Shown: positions 32,761-41,142, counted from the first letter of the stretch. The stretch: 47,514 nucleotides of DNA from Candidatus Gastranaerophilales bacterium (GCA_944325905.1 CALVBY010000004.1:1-47514), one strand, 5' to 3'. Made by a program: numbers and translations. The notes: generated from the sequence alone by a model not told the origin.

Positions 32761-34647
32761 CTAAAGTTCAATCAAAACGCCCATTTTGTTGTCATCTACG
32801 TCAACCAAAGATTTAAAATCACCGGCTTTTACCATATAGACATTTTCATTATCTAATCTTACCTGCATTTTATCGACATTTTCATCAAATTTTTTCAATA
32901 CAAAAATCTCATCTTTTACGCGACCAACTAATGCTGTTACACCATCCAAGCTTACAAGGTAGAAACCTTTATTATCGTCAATGTTATAACCTGATTTTAC
33001 AATCAAGCCATCCAAATAGCTTTCTTTCTGGTTTTTCAAAGAAATCGGATTGGATATAGCCTTTTTATTTTTTAGGCCGGAATTATTGCGATTCATGTTC
33101 ATAGACGGCTTAACTTGAGCCAAACTTGCTGCAACTTTTTTAGATAAATCATCACTTGACTTAGCCGTCATTTTAGATTGTTCTTTATCCAAAATTGCAA
33201 AATACTCATCCAATGATGACATTATATAATTTTGTTCACGCTCTATAATTTGAACATCATCATCATTAGGTAAATATTGGCTGCCGGTTTTTATTAAATC
33301 CGAAACCCTCAAATTTGCATCTGCAAATCTTCTTGAAGTTCTATTAAGTGGATTTTCTTGAAGTTTTACAAATTTACCTTCTTTTGCTTTAGGCAATTTA
33401 GGCAAAGGCTTTTTAACTCTGTTACGTTGAGTTGCATGAAGTGAAATTGGTTTTGCGAATGCTTTTAGTTTTATTTCTTTTATTTCATTTTGAATAGCAT
33501 CATCTTCAGAGTAAACCTCCGGCATTACACTTTCCGTCAAATCAATATCATGGTGCTCATATATTTCCGGAGTCTTTGATAGAGTATTTTCAAGTTCTAC
33601 ACGCTTTTTATCAATATCGCTCAAATCAGCATTATCAGAATTTTCTAATTCAGCTGTTTTTATAAAATTATATTTGTAATTTTTAATCTTTCCTTTTGAT
33701 TCCGCCACAAATTTCTGATAACGCTCCTGCCAATTAAGTTCGCTATTATTTATTATATCGTCATAATTTTCTTCAACGTAAGGTTTTTCTGCTAAATTTT
33801 CGGCAAACGAAGCTCTCAAAACATTAGATTTTTGAATAGAATTCCTTATCATTTTCGCAAGCAAATACAATCCTAAAAGCTGCAAAACAACCAAAGCCCA
33901 TCCGGAATGATTTGCTTTGGCTTTTTCATTCAAATTTTTAGAAATTTGCTCAATCTTTTCTACTTCTTTTATATCTAACTTATTTGATACATCAGCTTTT
34001 ACAGCTACATCGCTATTGTTAGCAACAACTTGTTTTACAGTATCAATTTTAGATGTTTCAACTGTTTTGACCGGTTCTTTTGGAGCAATAGGAACAACAG
34101 TCATTTTTTCTTTCTTAGCATTATCAGACGAGACTTTTGGAGTTTCTGCCTTTGCAACACTTGATGTAACCTTTGCCTTTTGAATTTCTTTTTTAGGCTC
34201 AACAGGTGCAACCGTCTGCTTAGGATGTGTCTTAACTTGAGCAATTATAGCTTTTGCATCTTTTTCTTCTTGAGTTAAAGGCGCAGCTTTCTGCATATGT
34301 GTTTTAATATTAACCGGTTTAGTAGTGATGAAAGTAACCTTTGTATAACCGCTCATACCATCATCGACGTTTTTTACATCGACATTCGTAATCAAATCTT
34401 TAACGGCGCTCAAATCGGGTGTAGATGTTCCAGCTCCTGCAACACTGGGCATCAATATAACATACTTGTTATTTGATTTGCGGGTAACCATCGCATTTCC
34501 GGAGGTGCCTGTAGTATAAAAAGTGACATCCACCGCACTGTCAGAAGTCTTTTTGATATCCATTTGAACCAAATTTGAAGCACCGACAGAAGTCAATGTC
34601 ATACACATCAAAGTTGCAACAGCTAATATAGATTTTTTATTAATCAT
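32761..34647 (-). CDS. AMIN-like periplasmic/transmembrane protein of unknown function
   Basis: 628 aa from ATG 34647 (GTG 34650 is directly upstream). A signal sequence (ILAVATLMCMTLTSVGA) is followed by a beta-rich segment to about residue 115 (VQMDIKKTSDSAVDVTFYT, then KYVILMPSV) that resembles an AMIN domain. Next come a long Lys/Val/Pro-rich low-complexity linker, a single membrane helix near residues 250-268 (WALVVLQLLGLYLLAKMI), and a charged, probably cytoplasmic C-terminal half. AMIN domains occur in PilQ secretins and cell-wall amidases, but no secretin or amidase part is present. It is 16 nt upstream of the solute-binding gene on the same strand. Confidence 0.7.
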   Translation of the reverse strand: MINKKSILAVATLMCMTLTSVGASNLVQMDIKKTSDSAVDVTFYTTGTSGNAMVTRKSNNKYVILMPSVAGAGTSTPDLSAVKDLITNVDVKNVDDGMSGYTKVTFITTKPVNIKTHMQKAAPLTQEEKDAKAIIAQVKTHPKQTVAPVEPKKEIQKAKVTSSVAKAETPKVSSDNAKKEKMTVVPIAPKEPVKTVETSKIDTVKQVVANNSDVAVKADVSNKLDIKEVEKIEQISKNLNEKAKANHSGWALVVLQLLGLYLLAKMIRNSIQKSNVLRASFAENLAEKPYVEENYDDIINNSELNWQERYQKFVAESKGKIKNYKYNFIKTAELENSDNADLSDIDKKRVELENTLSKTPEIYEHHDIDLTESVMPEVYSEDDAIQNEIKEIKLKAFAKPISLHATQRNRVKKPLPKLPKAKEGKFVKLQENPLNRTSRRFADANLRVSDLIKTGSQYLPNDDDVQIIEREQNYIMSSLDEYFAILDKEQSKMTAKSSDDLSKKVAASLAQVKPSMNMNRNNSGLKNKKAISNPISLKNQKESYLDGLIVKSGYNIDDNKGFYLVSLDGVTALVGRVKDEIFVLKKFDENVDKMQVRLDNENVYMVKAGDFKSLVDVDDNKMGVLIEL

Positions 34648-34741
34648 CACGTTTCCGTTGTTAAGTTACACTACACCGATGATAATATAATAACGCAGGA
34701 TAAAAAAAATTGCTAGTTTGTTAATAAATTGATACCTTTTG

Positions 34742-34750
34742 TGATATAAT
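34742..34750 (+). promoter_or_regulatory. Extended -10 promoter of era
   Basis: TGATATAAT forms an extended -10 whose last base lies 6 nt before the era ATG. No SD or clear -35. Confidence 0.55.
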
Positions 34751-34756
34751 TTTTTT

Positions 34757-35647
34757 ATGAAAAGCGGATTTACAACAATAATCGGACGTCCTAATGTAGG
34801 CAAATCAACACTATTGAACCAAATCTTGGGGCAAAAAATTGTTATAACAACTGACAAAGCACAAACAACCCGAAAAAGAATTAAGGGGATATTAACAACT
34901 GACGAAGGCCAAATAGTTTTTATCGATACTCCAGGGGTGCACAAACCACTTAATAAGCTTGGTGAATTCTTACTTGATGAAGCCAAAATTTCAATCCCGG
35001 ATGCTGATCTTATACTATTTCTTGTAGACGGTTCCGAACCGGCAGGAAAAGGTGACAAGTGGATTGCTCAAAACCTTTTGCAAACTGAAATCCCAATAAT
35101 AATTGTTATGAATAAAGTTGATAAAATAAAAAATACCGCCAAAGTTGAAGAAAATTTATTAACATATAAAACTTTATTTGATAAAAATCTTCCTGTAGTG
35201 AGAATATCAGCCAAAACCGGCCGAAACATTGACACTCTGTTGAGCAATATTTACAGAAAGCTTCCCGAAGGTTTACCAATGTACCCGGAAGATATTGTTA
35301 CGGAAGAAACTATGCGAGATGTAACAGAGGAAATTATTCGAGAAAAAATTTTGTTAAACACCTCTGATGAGATTCCTCATTCTGTAGCCGTTAAAGTTGA
35401 AAATTACTTTGAACAGGAAAATATTGACAAAATTTACGCGTCAATATTCTGCGAAACAAAAAGCCAAAAAGGTATTTTAATCGGTAAAGGCGGCAGTATG
35501 CTTAAAAAAATCGGCACAGAAGCAAGAAAAGAACTTGAAGAAATAACCGAAAAAAAAGTTTACCTTGAATTAAACGTTAAAGTAGAAAAAGATTGGCGCA
35601 AAAAACAATCATCGCTTAAAAGCTTTGGATACGAACAGGAAAACTAA
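34757..35647 (+). CDS. era: GTPase Era
   Basis: 296 aa, full length. This ribosome-assembly GTPase binds the 3' end of 16S rRNA. G1 GRPNVGKST (residues 8-16), G2 region TTRKRIKGI, G3 DTPGVHKP, G4 NKVD and G5 SAKTGRN are all present. The C-terminal KH domain shows YASIFCETKSQKGILIGKGGSMLKKIG. Start is by a -10 box 6 nt upstream, so probably leaderless. It overlaps the convergent unknown gene by 4 nt. Confidence 0.97.
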   Translation: MKSGFTTIIGRPNVGKSTLLNQILGQKIVITTDKAQTTRKRIKGILTTDEGQIVFIDTPGVHKPLNKLGEFLLDEAKISIPDADLILFLVDGSEPAGKGDKWIAQNLLQTEIPIIIVMNKVDKIKNTAKVEENLLTYKTLFDKNLPVVRISAKTGRNIDTLLSNIYRKLPEGLPMYPEDIVTEETMRDVTEEIIREKILLNTSDEIPHSVAVKVENYFEQENIDKIYASIFCETKSQKGILIGKGGSMLKKIGTEARKELEEITEKKVYLELNVKVEKDWRKKQSSLKSFGYEQEN

Positions 35648-36117
35648 GCCGGAAAACGACTAATTTCTTGCAAATAATGTTCGAGTGCCATATATCCATT
35701 ATAAATCTCATTTGATATACTTGCATATCTGCTTGCGTCAAGATATTTCAACTCTTTTACTCTTATTTCAAGTAACTTTTCAGCATCATCTTTTAGCTTA
35801 GGATCAACCGCCCATTTTTGTAAAAGAGCTAATTCTTCATACATCTGCTTCATCGTAGTGTATTCCAAAACATTGAAATCGTATTTTTTCAACAATACTT
35901 TTTCAACGTTCGAAATTCTACTCATAACAGCCTGGAATTTGAAAACTTTTTTAATAATTACATAATTATCGGCTAATTTTCTGTGGTAATACGGAATAGT
36001 ATTACGAGCCAAAAGAGCGGCATATGAGCGAGATGTGAACACATCAGACTCATTTGAAAACGTACTTTTTGATGTTAAATCAAAATTGGATTTTTTATCT
36101 AGAATGTTTTCCAGCAT
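35644..36117 (-). CDS. Helical protein of unknown function
   Basis: 157 aa, not recognised. The first 35 residues are polar and Ser-rich (NFDLTSKSTFSNESDVFTSRS). The rest is predicted mainly helical with regular heptad-like spacing (KQMYEELALLQKWAVDPKLK, then LEIRVKELKYLD), without membrane segments. SD GGAGG lies 4 nt before ATG 36117. It lies downstream of speD on the same strand but behind its terminator, so it is a separate unit. No function proposed. Confidence 0.75.
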   Translation of the reverse strand: MLENILDKKSNFDLTSKSTFSNESDVFTSRSYAALLARNTIPYYHRKLADNYVIIKKVFKFQAVMSRISNVEKVLLKKYDFNVLEYTTMKQMYEELALLQKWAVDPKLKDDAEKLLEIRVKELKYLDASRYASISNEIYNGYMALEHYLQEISRFPA

Positions 36118-36194
36118 TCGACCTCCGCATGATGATAATAGAATAACATATTTTTTTTGTCATGCCATGTTTAAATATTTTTTACATAAATTAA

Positions 36195-36222
36195 AAAAGC
36201 CGATTATTAATAATCGGCTTTT
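36195..36222 (-). terminator. Terminator after speD
   Basis: A perfect 28-nt palindrome (AAAAGCCGATTATT and its complement). On the minus strand it is followed by a T run, as expected for termination of speD transcription. Confidence 0.85.
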
Positions 36223-36244
36223 AGTAAAATTTATATTTCCAAAA

Positions 36245-36700
36245 CTAATTTTCCAATTGTTGCATAATTTCAAAAGGTTTTTCCGCAACTTTCATAGTTT
36301 CACGGTCAATAATACCTCTTTTTAATTCTGTAAATGTAGCTTTCTTAGAATTAAACATCTTTTTCAAAAATTCATAAGAAACCTTAGGATCACACTTGTC
36401 ACCACAAGTAAATAAATCAACTGCTGCATAACCTAGTTCTGGCCAAGTGTGAATCGCAAGATGGCTTTCCGATATTATAACAACACCTGAAACACCGTAT
36501 GGGTTAAACATATGGAAACATTTTTGGACAATAGTTGCACCACATTCAAGTGCGGCATCCACCATATATTTTTCTACTTTATCTAAACTGTTTAATGTGT
36601 TTGGATCACATTCAAAAAATTCTGCTAAAACATGTTGTCCTAAGTGGATTTCTTCAATTCCGCTTTCGTTGAACGCTGTAAAAGGTGAAGTTATTGCCAA
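36245..36700 (-). CDS. speD: S-adenosylmethionine decarboxylase proenzyme SpeD
   Basis: 151 aa, the class 1B form found in Gram-positives, archaea and cyanobacteria. It decarboxylates SAM to supply aminopropyl groups for spermidine. Self-cleavage in IISESHLAIHTWPE, between E78 and S79, yields the pyruvoyl cofactor at S79. LFTCGDKCDP follows. The start is TTG 36700, with AAGGAGG 8 nt upstream; the nearby ATG is out of frame and stops at once. No speE is present in the window. Monocistronic with a strong terminator. Confidence 0.95.
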   Translation of the reverse strand: MAITSPFTAFNESGIEEIHLGQHVLAEFFECDPNTLNSLDKVEKYMVDAALECGATIVQKCFHMFNPYGVSGVVIISESHLAIHTWPELGYAAVDLFTCGDKCDPKVSYEFLKKMFNSKKATFTELKRGIIDRETMKVAEKPFEIMQQLEN

Positions 36701-36911
36701 TTCATGTGCCTCCTTATAAATGTATATTTACTACTACTTTGCTATAACATATTACAATAAAAATTCGTAAATTTGTAAAATTTACACTTTTTTTTAATAA
36801 ATTTATTTTCTATCACAAAAAAATATAGCCGAAATTCAGAAATATTGTACCGTTCAGATGTACTATTTTTGTTAAGAATTATTAACCTTGTAACAGTAAT
36901 TTTTAATACTT

Positions 36912-36920
36912 TGTTATAAA
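36912..36920 (+). promoter_or_regulatory. Extended -10 promoter of the response regulator
   Basis: TGTTATAAA lies 8 nt before ATG 36929 with no SD between them, suggesting a near-leaderless mRNA. The remaining speD/regulator spacer (36721-36911) is AT-rich without a clear motif. Confidence 0.5.
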
Positions 36921-36928
36921 ATCAAATT

Positions 36929-37624
36929 ATGAACAAGATACTTGTAATTGATGATGATTCTGCGATAAACGAACTAATAAAGGTAAACCTAGAGTTATCC
37001 GGCTACAAGGTTGTACAAGCTTTTGACGGAACAACCGGATTTGCACTTTGCAAGCAAGAGCTACCCGCTCTGGTTATTTTAGACGTAATGATGCCTGAAG
37101 TGGATGGTTTTACGGTAGCCCAATGGATTCGAAAAAATGATTCAACAAAAAATATTCCAATTATTATGCTAACAGCATTGTCTCAATTGAATGATAAAGT
37201 TAACGGTTTTAATATAGGTGTAGACGATTATTTAGTAAAACCATTTGAAATGGAAGAACTACAGGTAAGAATTCGTGCACTTTTAAAGCGTACACATCAA
37301 ATTCCTGAATCTGCTTCTACAAGGGAATTATTAACTTTAGGGGACATAACTCTTCTACCTGAAACATATTCCGTCAAAATTAAAGATAAACAAGCCAAAC
37401 TAACACCAATAGAATTTGATATTTTTAATTTATTATTCCAAAATCACGGGAACATGGTATCATCAGCCCAATTATTAAAGGATATATGGGGATATTCTCC
37501 CGATGATGATATTGAAACAATACGTGTACACATTAGACATTTGAGAACCAAACTAGACAAAATTTCTGATGGTAAAAAATATATAGAAACTATTTATGGT
37601 GGAGGCTATAAACTGGTCTTATAA
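36929..37624 (+). CDS. OmpR/PhoB-family response regulator
   Basis: 231 aa. The receiver domain (residues 3-118) has the acidic pocket DDD near 8-10, the phosphoacceptor Asp in VILDVMMPEVDG near 54, the switch Thr in MLTALS and the Lys in LVKPFEM. A winged-helix DNA-binding domain follows (about 130-231), ending IRVHIRHLRTKLD and YIETIYGGGYKLVL. It resembles the cyanobacterial RpaA/RpaB/PhoB group. No cognate kinase is adjacent; the only kinase here (12731) is degenerate. A small unknown gene follows after 12 nt. Confidence 0.93.
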   Translation: MNKILVIDDDSAINELIKVNLELSGYKVVQAFDGTTGFALCKQELPALVILDVMMPEVDGFTVAQWIRKNDSTKNIPIIMLTALSQLNDKVNGFNIGVDDYLVKPFEMEELQVRIRALLKRTHQIPESASTRELLTLGDITLLPETYSVKIKDKQAKLTPIEFDIFNLLFQNHGNMVSSAQLLKDIWGYSPDDDIETIRVHIRHLRTKLDKISDGKKYIETIYGGGYKLVL

Positions 37625-37636
37625 GGAGGGTCCTTA

Positions 37637-37960
37637 ATGCTAAAACTCAGTGAAATAAAACTTGTTGACGCTACAGCACAAGACATGGCAAGAGCATTAA
37701 ATTATGCGATGCAAAAATCAAAAAAAACTGCTCACGTAATAACCGGACAACTGGATCTTTTTGGTTATGCTAAAGCGAAACATGTTCTAAAAATGTATCC
37801 AGAAGATACTTTTACAAAGGAAGGCAAATTAAATCCTTTAACACGTATGCAATTTGCTTCTGAAATGCAAAAAGTTTTCAAACATCCCAAACCAATTAAC
37901 GAGTTTAACATGATTGATTACGCGAATGCAATCATTAAATGTATTACAAAAAATGGTTAA
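37637..37960 (+). CDS. Small protein of unknown function, cotranscribed with the response regulator
   Basis: 107 aa, not recognised. Predicted helical and basic: DATAQDMARALNYAMQKSKK, GQLDLFGYAKAKHVLKMYP and a C-terminal NMIDYANAIIKCI. No signal or membrane segments. SD AAGGAGGG lies 6 nt before the ATG, 12 nt after the response-regulator stop, and a terminator follows, so the two form one operon. It could act with the regulator, but only position suggests this. Confidence 0.75.
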   Translation: MLKLSEIKLVDATAQDMARALNYAMQKSKKTAHVITGQLDLFGYAKAKHVLKMYPEDTFTKEGKLNPLTRMQFASEMQKVFKHPKPINEFNMIDYANAIIKCITKNG

Positions 37961-37981
37961 TTACTTAAAAAATCAAAACAA

Positions 37982-38010
37982 AAAAAGACAACCGTAAAGG
38001 TTGTCTTTTT
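37982..38010. terminator. Bidirectional terminator between convergent units
   Basis: A 12-bp perfect stem, AAAAAGACAACC with GGTTGTCTTTTT, and a 5-nt loop. T runs exist in both directions. It serves the response-regulator operon (plus) and rpsP (minus). Confidence 0.9.
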
Positions 38011-38031
38011 ATAAAGTTGATTTGAGCTTTA

Positions 38032-38436
38032 TTATGCTTCAGCTGGGGCTTCTTCAGAAGTTTCAGCAGCTGCAGCTTCTTCTGCTTCTTTAGCAGCTTT
38101 TGCTTCAGCCTCAGCTTGAGCTTTAGCTTCTGCTTCTGCAGCAGCTTTAGCCTGAGCTTTTTTAGAAAGTTTTACAGTTTCTTTCTTTTGATAGTTCAAA
38201 GTACCATCAGCGTTGCAATTTTTAATCAAATAAGCAACTGTTTCTGTAGGTTGAGCACCTTTTTTAATCCAGCTTTCAGCAGATGCTTTATCTAATTGCA
38301 TAACCTTAGTTTTAGGATTATAGTGACCTAATTCTTGAATAGGTTTACCTTCACGTTTTGTTGTTGAATTAATAACAATAATTCTGTATGTAGGGTTCTT
38401 CTTAGCACCCAATCTTTTTAATCTGATTTTTAACAT
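38032..38436 (-). CDS. rpsP: 30S ribosomal protein S16 with Ala/Glu-rich tail
   Basis: 134 aa. The first ~90 residues are standard S16: MLKIRLKRLGAKKNPTYRII, KPIQELGHYNP and AESWIKKGAQPTETVAYL. Residues 92-134 form an extra tail built almost only of Ala, Glu and Lys, predicted helical or disordered and ending EEAPAEA. S16 proteins are often 80-90 aa, and such tails occur in some lineages. SD AAGGA precedes the ATG. It stands alone; the common partners rimM, trmD and rplS are not adjacent. Confidence 0.95.
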   Translation of the reverse strand: MLKIRLKRLGAKKNPTYRIIVINSTTKREGKPIQELGHYNPKTKVMQLDKASAESWIKKGAQPTETVAYLIKNCNADGTLNYQKKETVKLSKKAQAKAAAEAEAKAQAEAEAKAAKEAEEAAAAETSEEAPAEA

Positions 38437-38582
38437 TTCAATTTCCTTCTTATTATTATCTTACTATTCGGAAAATCAACCGCCGCTTGCTGTTTTTCCT
38501 GAAACAAGGCTAAGAGGAATCGCCCGTTCCAAGACAATGGAAACACAAAAATATTCAATAATCAAGCCTACATTAACAAAGA

Positions 38583-38939
38583 TTACATAAAAACTATTAT
38601 TGTAAGCCTAATAGATGTGCAGTCGCGCCGTGATTATAGGCGCGGTGAAGGATTGCAAGCGGTTAGCTTGCAACGGCACGTATGTGCGCCCTTAATAGGG
38701 CTTTGCAATCCGAAGGATTGCCCAAAACGATTGCGTGTTTCTCTTTCTTTTGCCAGCGTTTTCTTTCTCTTTACCTCGCAAATAAAGAGAAAGAAAATGC
38801 TGGTTAGTAGCAATAACAATTATTATGTAAAGCGGTATTACTAATTATTGTGTTATTTGACTAATAATCATATAAGCGCTTTTATCAATTTTGTCACAAT
38901 ATGTTGTCCTGCCTCAGGCAGATAATAGTTTTTATGTAA
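38583..38939. mobile_element. Intergenic element 2 with 18-bp terminal inverted repeats
   Basis: TTACATAAAAACTATTAT (38583-38600) is repeated in inverse at 38922-38939. The right end with its inner GGCAG (38917-38938) is the exact inverse of the left end of element 1 (11047-11068), so the two copies lie in opposite orientation. The interior is non-coding and hairpin-dense: TTGCAAGC/GCTTGCAA (38653-38673), GCAATCC/GGATTGC (38705-38721), and a 21-bp arm pair CCAGCGTTTTC.../...GAAAATGCTGG (38753-38773 with 38783-38803, one G-U). The right end stops 5 nt before the fliI -35 box. Bases 38437-38582, between rpsP and the element, hold no feature that I can name. Confidence 0.65.
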
Positions 38940-38944
38940 ACAAT

Positions 38945-38973
38945 TTGTATTATTGCTAAATGTTCATTATAAT
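38945..38973 (+). promoter_or_regulatory. Promoter of the FliI/SctN gene
   Basis: TTGTAT (38945-38950), 17 nt and TATAAT (38968-38973) precede ATG 38981 by 7 nt. It directly abuts the end of element 2. Confidence 0.6.
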
Positions 38974-38980
38974 AGAGGTA

Positions 38981-40327
38981 ATGAGCGAAATTGATATATC
39001 AAGACTTGAAGAAATAAAGGGGAAAGTTCACCGGAAACTTGAGAAAACCGAACTTTACAGATACAAAGGAACGGTATCTAAACTTTTGGGATTAACAGTT
39101 GAGGTTAAACTTCCCGGACTTAAAATTGGTGACTTGTGCTACATAGAAACCAATGACGGGCAACAAAAGCCTGCTGAAGTTGTTGCCTTCAAAGGCGAAA
39201 TGGCACAATTACTATTGCTCTTGGACGGCGTTGGAATAGGACAGGGAAGTCTTGTAACTTCAACAGGCAGACCAATTATTATACCCGTAGGTGATTTTCT
39301 GTTGGGCAGACTTATTGACCCGATGGGACAACCTCTGGACGGCAGACCGCTTGATACAACAGGAGCCCAATGGCGCTCAATAGAGGGGCCGCCGCCAGGG
39401 CCGTTTGAAAGACCGATTATTACAGAAATTTTCTCAACAGGAGTCCGAGCAATAGATTCCTGTATGACAATGGGGTGCGGACAACGTTTAGGACTTTTTG
39501 CAGGTTCCGGTGTTGGTAAAAGTACTCTACTAGGTATGATAGCTAGAAACTCCGATGCAGATGTAAACGTTATGGCACTAATCGGAGAACGTGGCCGTGA
39601 GGTTAAAGAATTTATAGAAGATTCATTGGGCGAAGAAGGAATGAAAAGGTCCGTTCTTGTATGCTCTACAGGGGACAAGCCTCCGCTGATAAGGCAAAAA
39701 GCGCTTCTTGCAGCAACTGCTGTTTGTGAATATTTTAGAGATCAAGGCAAAAAAGTTTTCTTAATGACAGATACCGTAACTCGTTGCGCTATGGCGGGTC
39801 GTGAAGTAGGCTTGGCAACAGGTGAACCGCCAACAATGAAGGGATATCCGCCATCTATATTTTCTTGGCTTCAAAAAGTTTTGGAACGCGCAGGAAATAG
39901 TCCTAAAGGTTCAATTACTGCACTATACACTGTTCTTATGGAAGGTGACGATATTTCTGACCCAATTGTAGATACTGTTAGAGGTATTGTAGACGGGCAC
40001 ATTTTCCTGTCAAGAAAAGTTGCAGAAATGAACCATTATCCTGCTATTGACGTTTTAGGAAGTATCTCAAGACTTATGTCAGCAATTGCATCTCCTGAAC
40101 ATAAAGCAGCTGCTGCTAAGATGAGAACAATTCTTGCAATGTATCGGGAAAATAAAGACTTAATTGACGTCGGTATGTATCAACCGGGCTCTAATCCAAA
40201 ACTTGACATTGCAATAGAAATGATACCGCAAGTAAATGCCTTTTTACAACAGCGTGTGTCAGATAGTGTTACTATGGAAAATACCATTAATACACTTATC
40301 AATATGATGAAAAACGTTGATATTTAA
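38981..40327 (+). CDS. fliI: FliI/SctN-type ATPase of a flagellar or type III export system
   Basis: 448 aa from ATG 38981; ATG 38960 is upstream of the -10 box and is disfavoured. It is the hexameric ATPase that unloads chaperones and energises type III export. An N-terminal beta-barrel domain (about 25-95) precedes the core: Walker A GLFAGSGVGKST (about 172-182), LIGERGREVKEFIED, Walker B VFLMTDTVTRCAMAGREVGLATGEPP, and VLMEGDDISDPIVDTVRGIVDGHIFLSRKVA, with C-terminal YRENKDLIDVGMYQPGSNP. These separate it from F1-beta and Rho. No fliH, fliJ, fliF or hook genes are adjacent. Whether it serves a flagellum or another export system cannot be decided here. Confidence 0.9.
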   Translation: MSEIDISRLEEIKGKVHRKLEKTELYRYKGTVSKLLGLTVEVKLPGLKIGDLCYIETNDGQQKPAEVVAFKGEMAQLLLLLDGVGIGQGSLVTSTGRPIIIPVGDFLLGRLIDPMGQPLDGRPLDTTGAQWRSIEGPPPGPFERPIITEIFSTGVRAIDSCMTMGCGQRLGLFAGSGVGKSTLLGMIARNSDADVNVMALIGERGREVKEFIEDSLGEEGMKRSVLVCSTGDKPPLIRQKALLAATAVCEYFRDQGKKVFLMTDTVTRCAMAGREVGLATGEPPTMKGYPPSIFSWLQKVLERAGNSPKGSITALYTVLMEGDDISDPIVDTVRGIVDGHIFLSRKVAEMNHYPAIDVLGSISRLMSAIASPEHKAAAAKMRTILAMYRENKDLIDVGMYQPGSNPKLDIAIEMIPQVNAFLQQRVSDSVTMENTINTLINMMKNVDI

Positions 40328-40330
40328 CTG

Positions 40331-41104
40331 TTATTTTAAACCAACCGCATCAAGTCTTTCTTCCAAAGTTTTCCCACCAGTCTCTTTGGTCAGATACCTT
40401 TTGAAATACTGTATTCCGTCATTATTTCCATAGACGATTATTCCGTACAAATCATATCCCCACCTATTAGGACCCTTCTTGCCATTTATATCAAAGGCAA
40501 AAACAGGTCTGCCTGCCGTACTGCCAAATTGGATTATGTATGTACCATCTTGCAAGACAAAAACTGGATATCTGTTTTTAATATTGCTATCCGAAAATTC
40601 CATAGTATCAGTAACATTCTCATTATCGGGATCTTTTTCTAAAATAACTTTATCATAACCTTTTATGTCATTCGGCAAACAACCATCTGCAAGAGCATTT
40701 CCATTACAAAGTTTTGCCACCTTTAATTGCTTACTAAAAACTTCATTATAGAAGGTTCTGCATTCATCAAAACGCCCAGCGTAGTCAGAAGGAACAGGTT
40801 TACCGGTTTCACTGCAAACTTGATACTTTTTACCGTCTTCGTCTGTTACATTAACGCCTGTACAGATGCCGGCATAAGGATTATTTTGCCAATAATGACA
40901 CCTTATGGGACGACCTTCGATTGTTTGCACATTCAAAAAAGCCTGCTTGAATGTGCTATAAAACTTCTTAAATTGATTATTTAAAGTAGCTTCTTGAATA
41001 TTATGAGAAATAGTCGGAATTGTTAAAGCGGCAACAATACCAATTATTCCCAACGTTATTAATACTTCCGCTAACGTAAAACCATTTTTTAACTTATAAT
41101 TCAC
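40331..41104 (-). CDS. Pilin-like protein with type IV prepilin leader (2)
   Basis: 257 aa from GTG 41104: leader (M)NYKLKN, then GFTLAEVLITLGIIGIVAAL, a textbook prepilin peptidase site and N-terminal helix. A polar periplasmic part follows, with Cys in IRCHYW, AGICTGV, QVCSET, DECRTFY and KLCNGN. It is related in plan to the gene at 30660. TAGACA-N17-TATAAT lies 9 nt upstream, suggesting a leaderless start. A second possible start, ATG 41202, has its own promoter and the SD AGGAGG. It would be in frame only if the 9-G tract (41181-41173) had 10 G, and would then add 33 codons. Confidence 0.82.
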   Translation of the reverse strand: MNYKLKNGFTLAEVLITLGIIGIVAALTIPTISHNIQEATLNNQFKKFYSTFKQAFLNVQTIEGRPIRCHYWQNNPYAGICTGVNVTDEDGKKYQVCSETGKPVPSDYAGRFDECRTFYNEVFSKQLKVAKLCNGNALADGCLPNDIKGYDKVILEKDPDNENVTDTMEFSDSNIKNRYPVFVLQDGTYIIQFGSTAGRPVFAFDINGKKGPNRWGYDLYGIIVYGNNDGIQYFKRYLTKETGGKTLEERLDAVGLK

Positions 41105-41113
41105 TATACCAGA

Positions 41114-41142
41114 ATTATAGTTTTTATTTATAAAAGTGTCTA
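41114..41142 (-). promoter_or_regulatory. Proximal promoter of pilin-like gene 2
   Basis: On the minus strand TAGACA (41142-41137), 17 nt, TATAAT (41119-41114). The GTG start is 9 nt further. The TATAATTC core is the same as at pilin-like gene 1. Confidence 0.65.

Noticed and set aside
38437-38582. Possible 4.5S/SRP RNA beside rpsP
   Set aside because: The minus strand has TTTCAGG and ACAGCAAG, which resemble the SRP core, but the conserved GGAA-capped stem between them is missing.
38617-38844. Open frames of 75 and 61 codons in element 2
   Set aside because: They lie on both strands of the same hairpin arms, so they mirror each other; no start signals.
38981-40327. F1-ATPase beta subunit or Rho
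   Set aside because: VGLATGEPPTMKGYPPS, DDISDPIVDTVRGIVDGHI and YRENKDLIDVGMY are FliI/SctN features, and no atp genes are adjacent.
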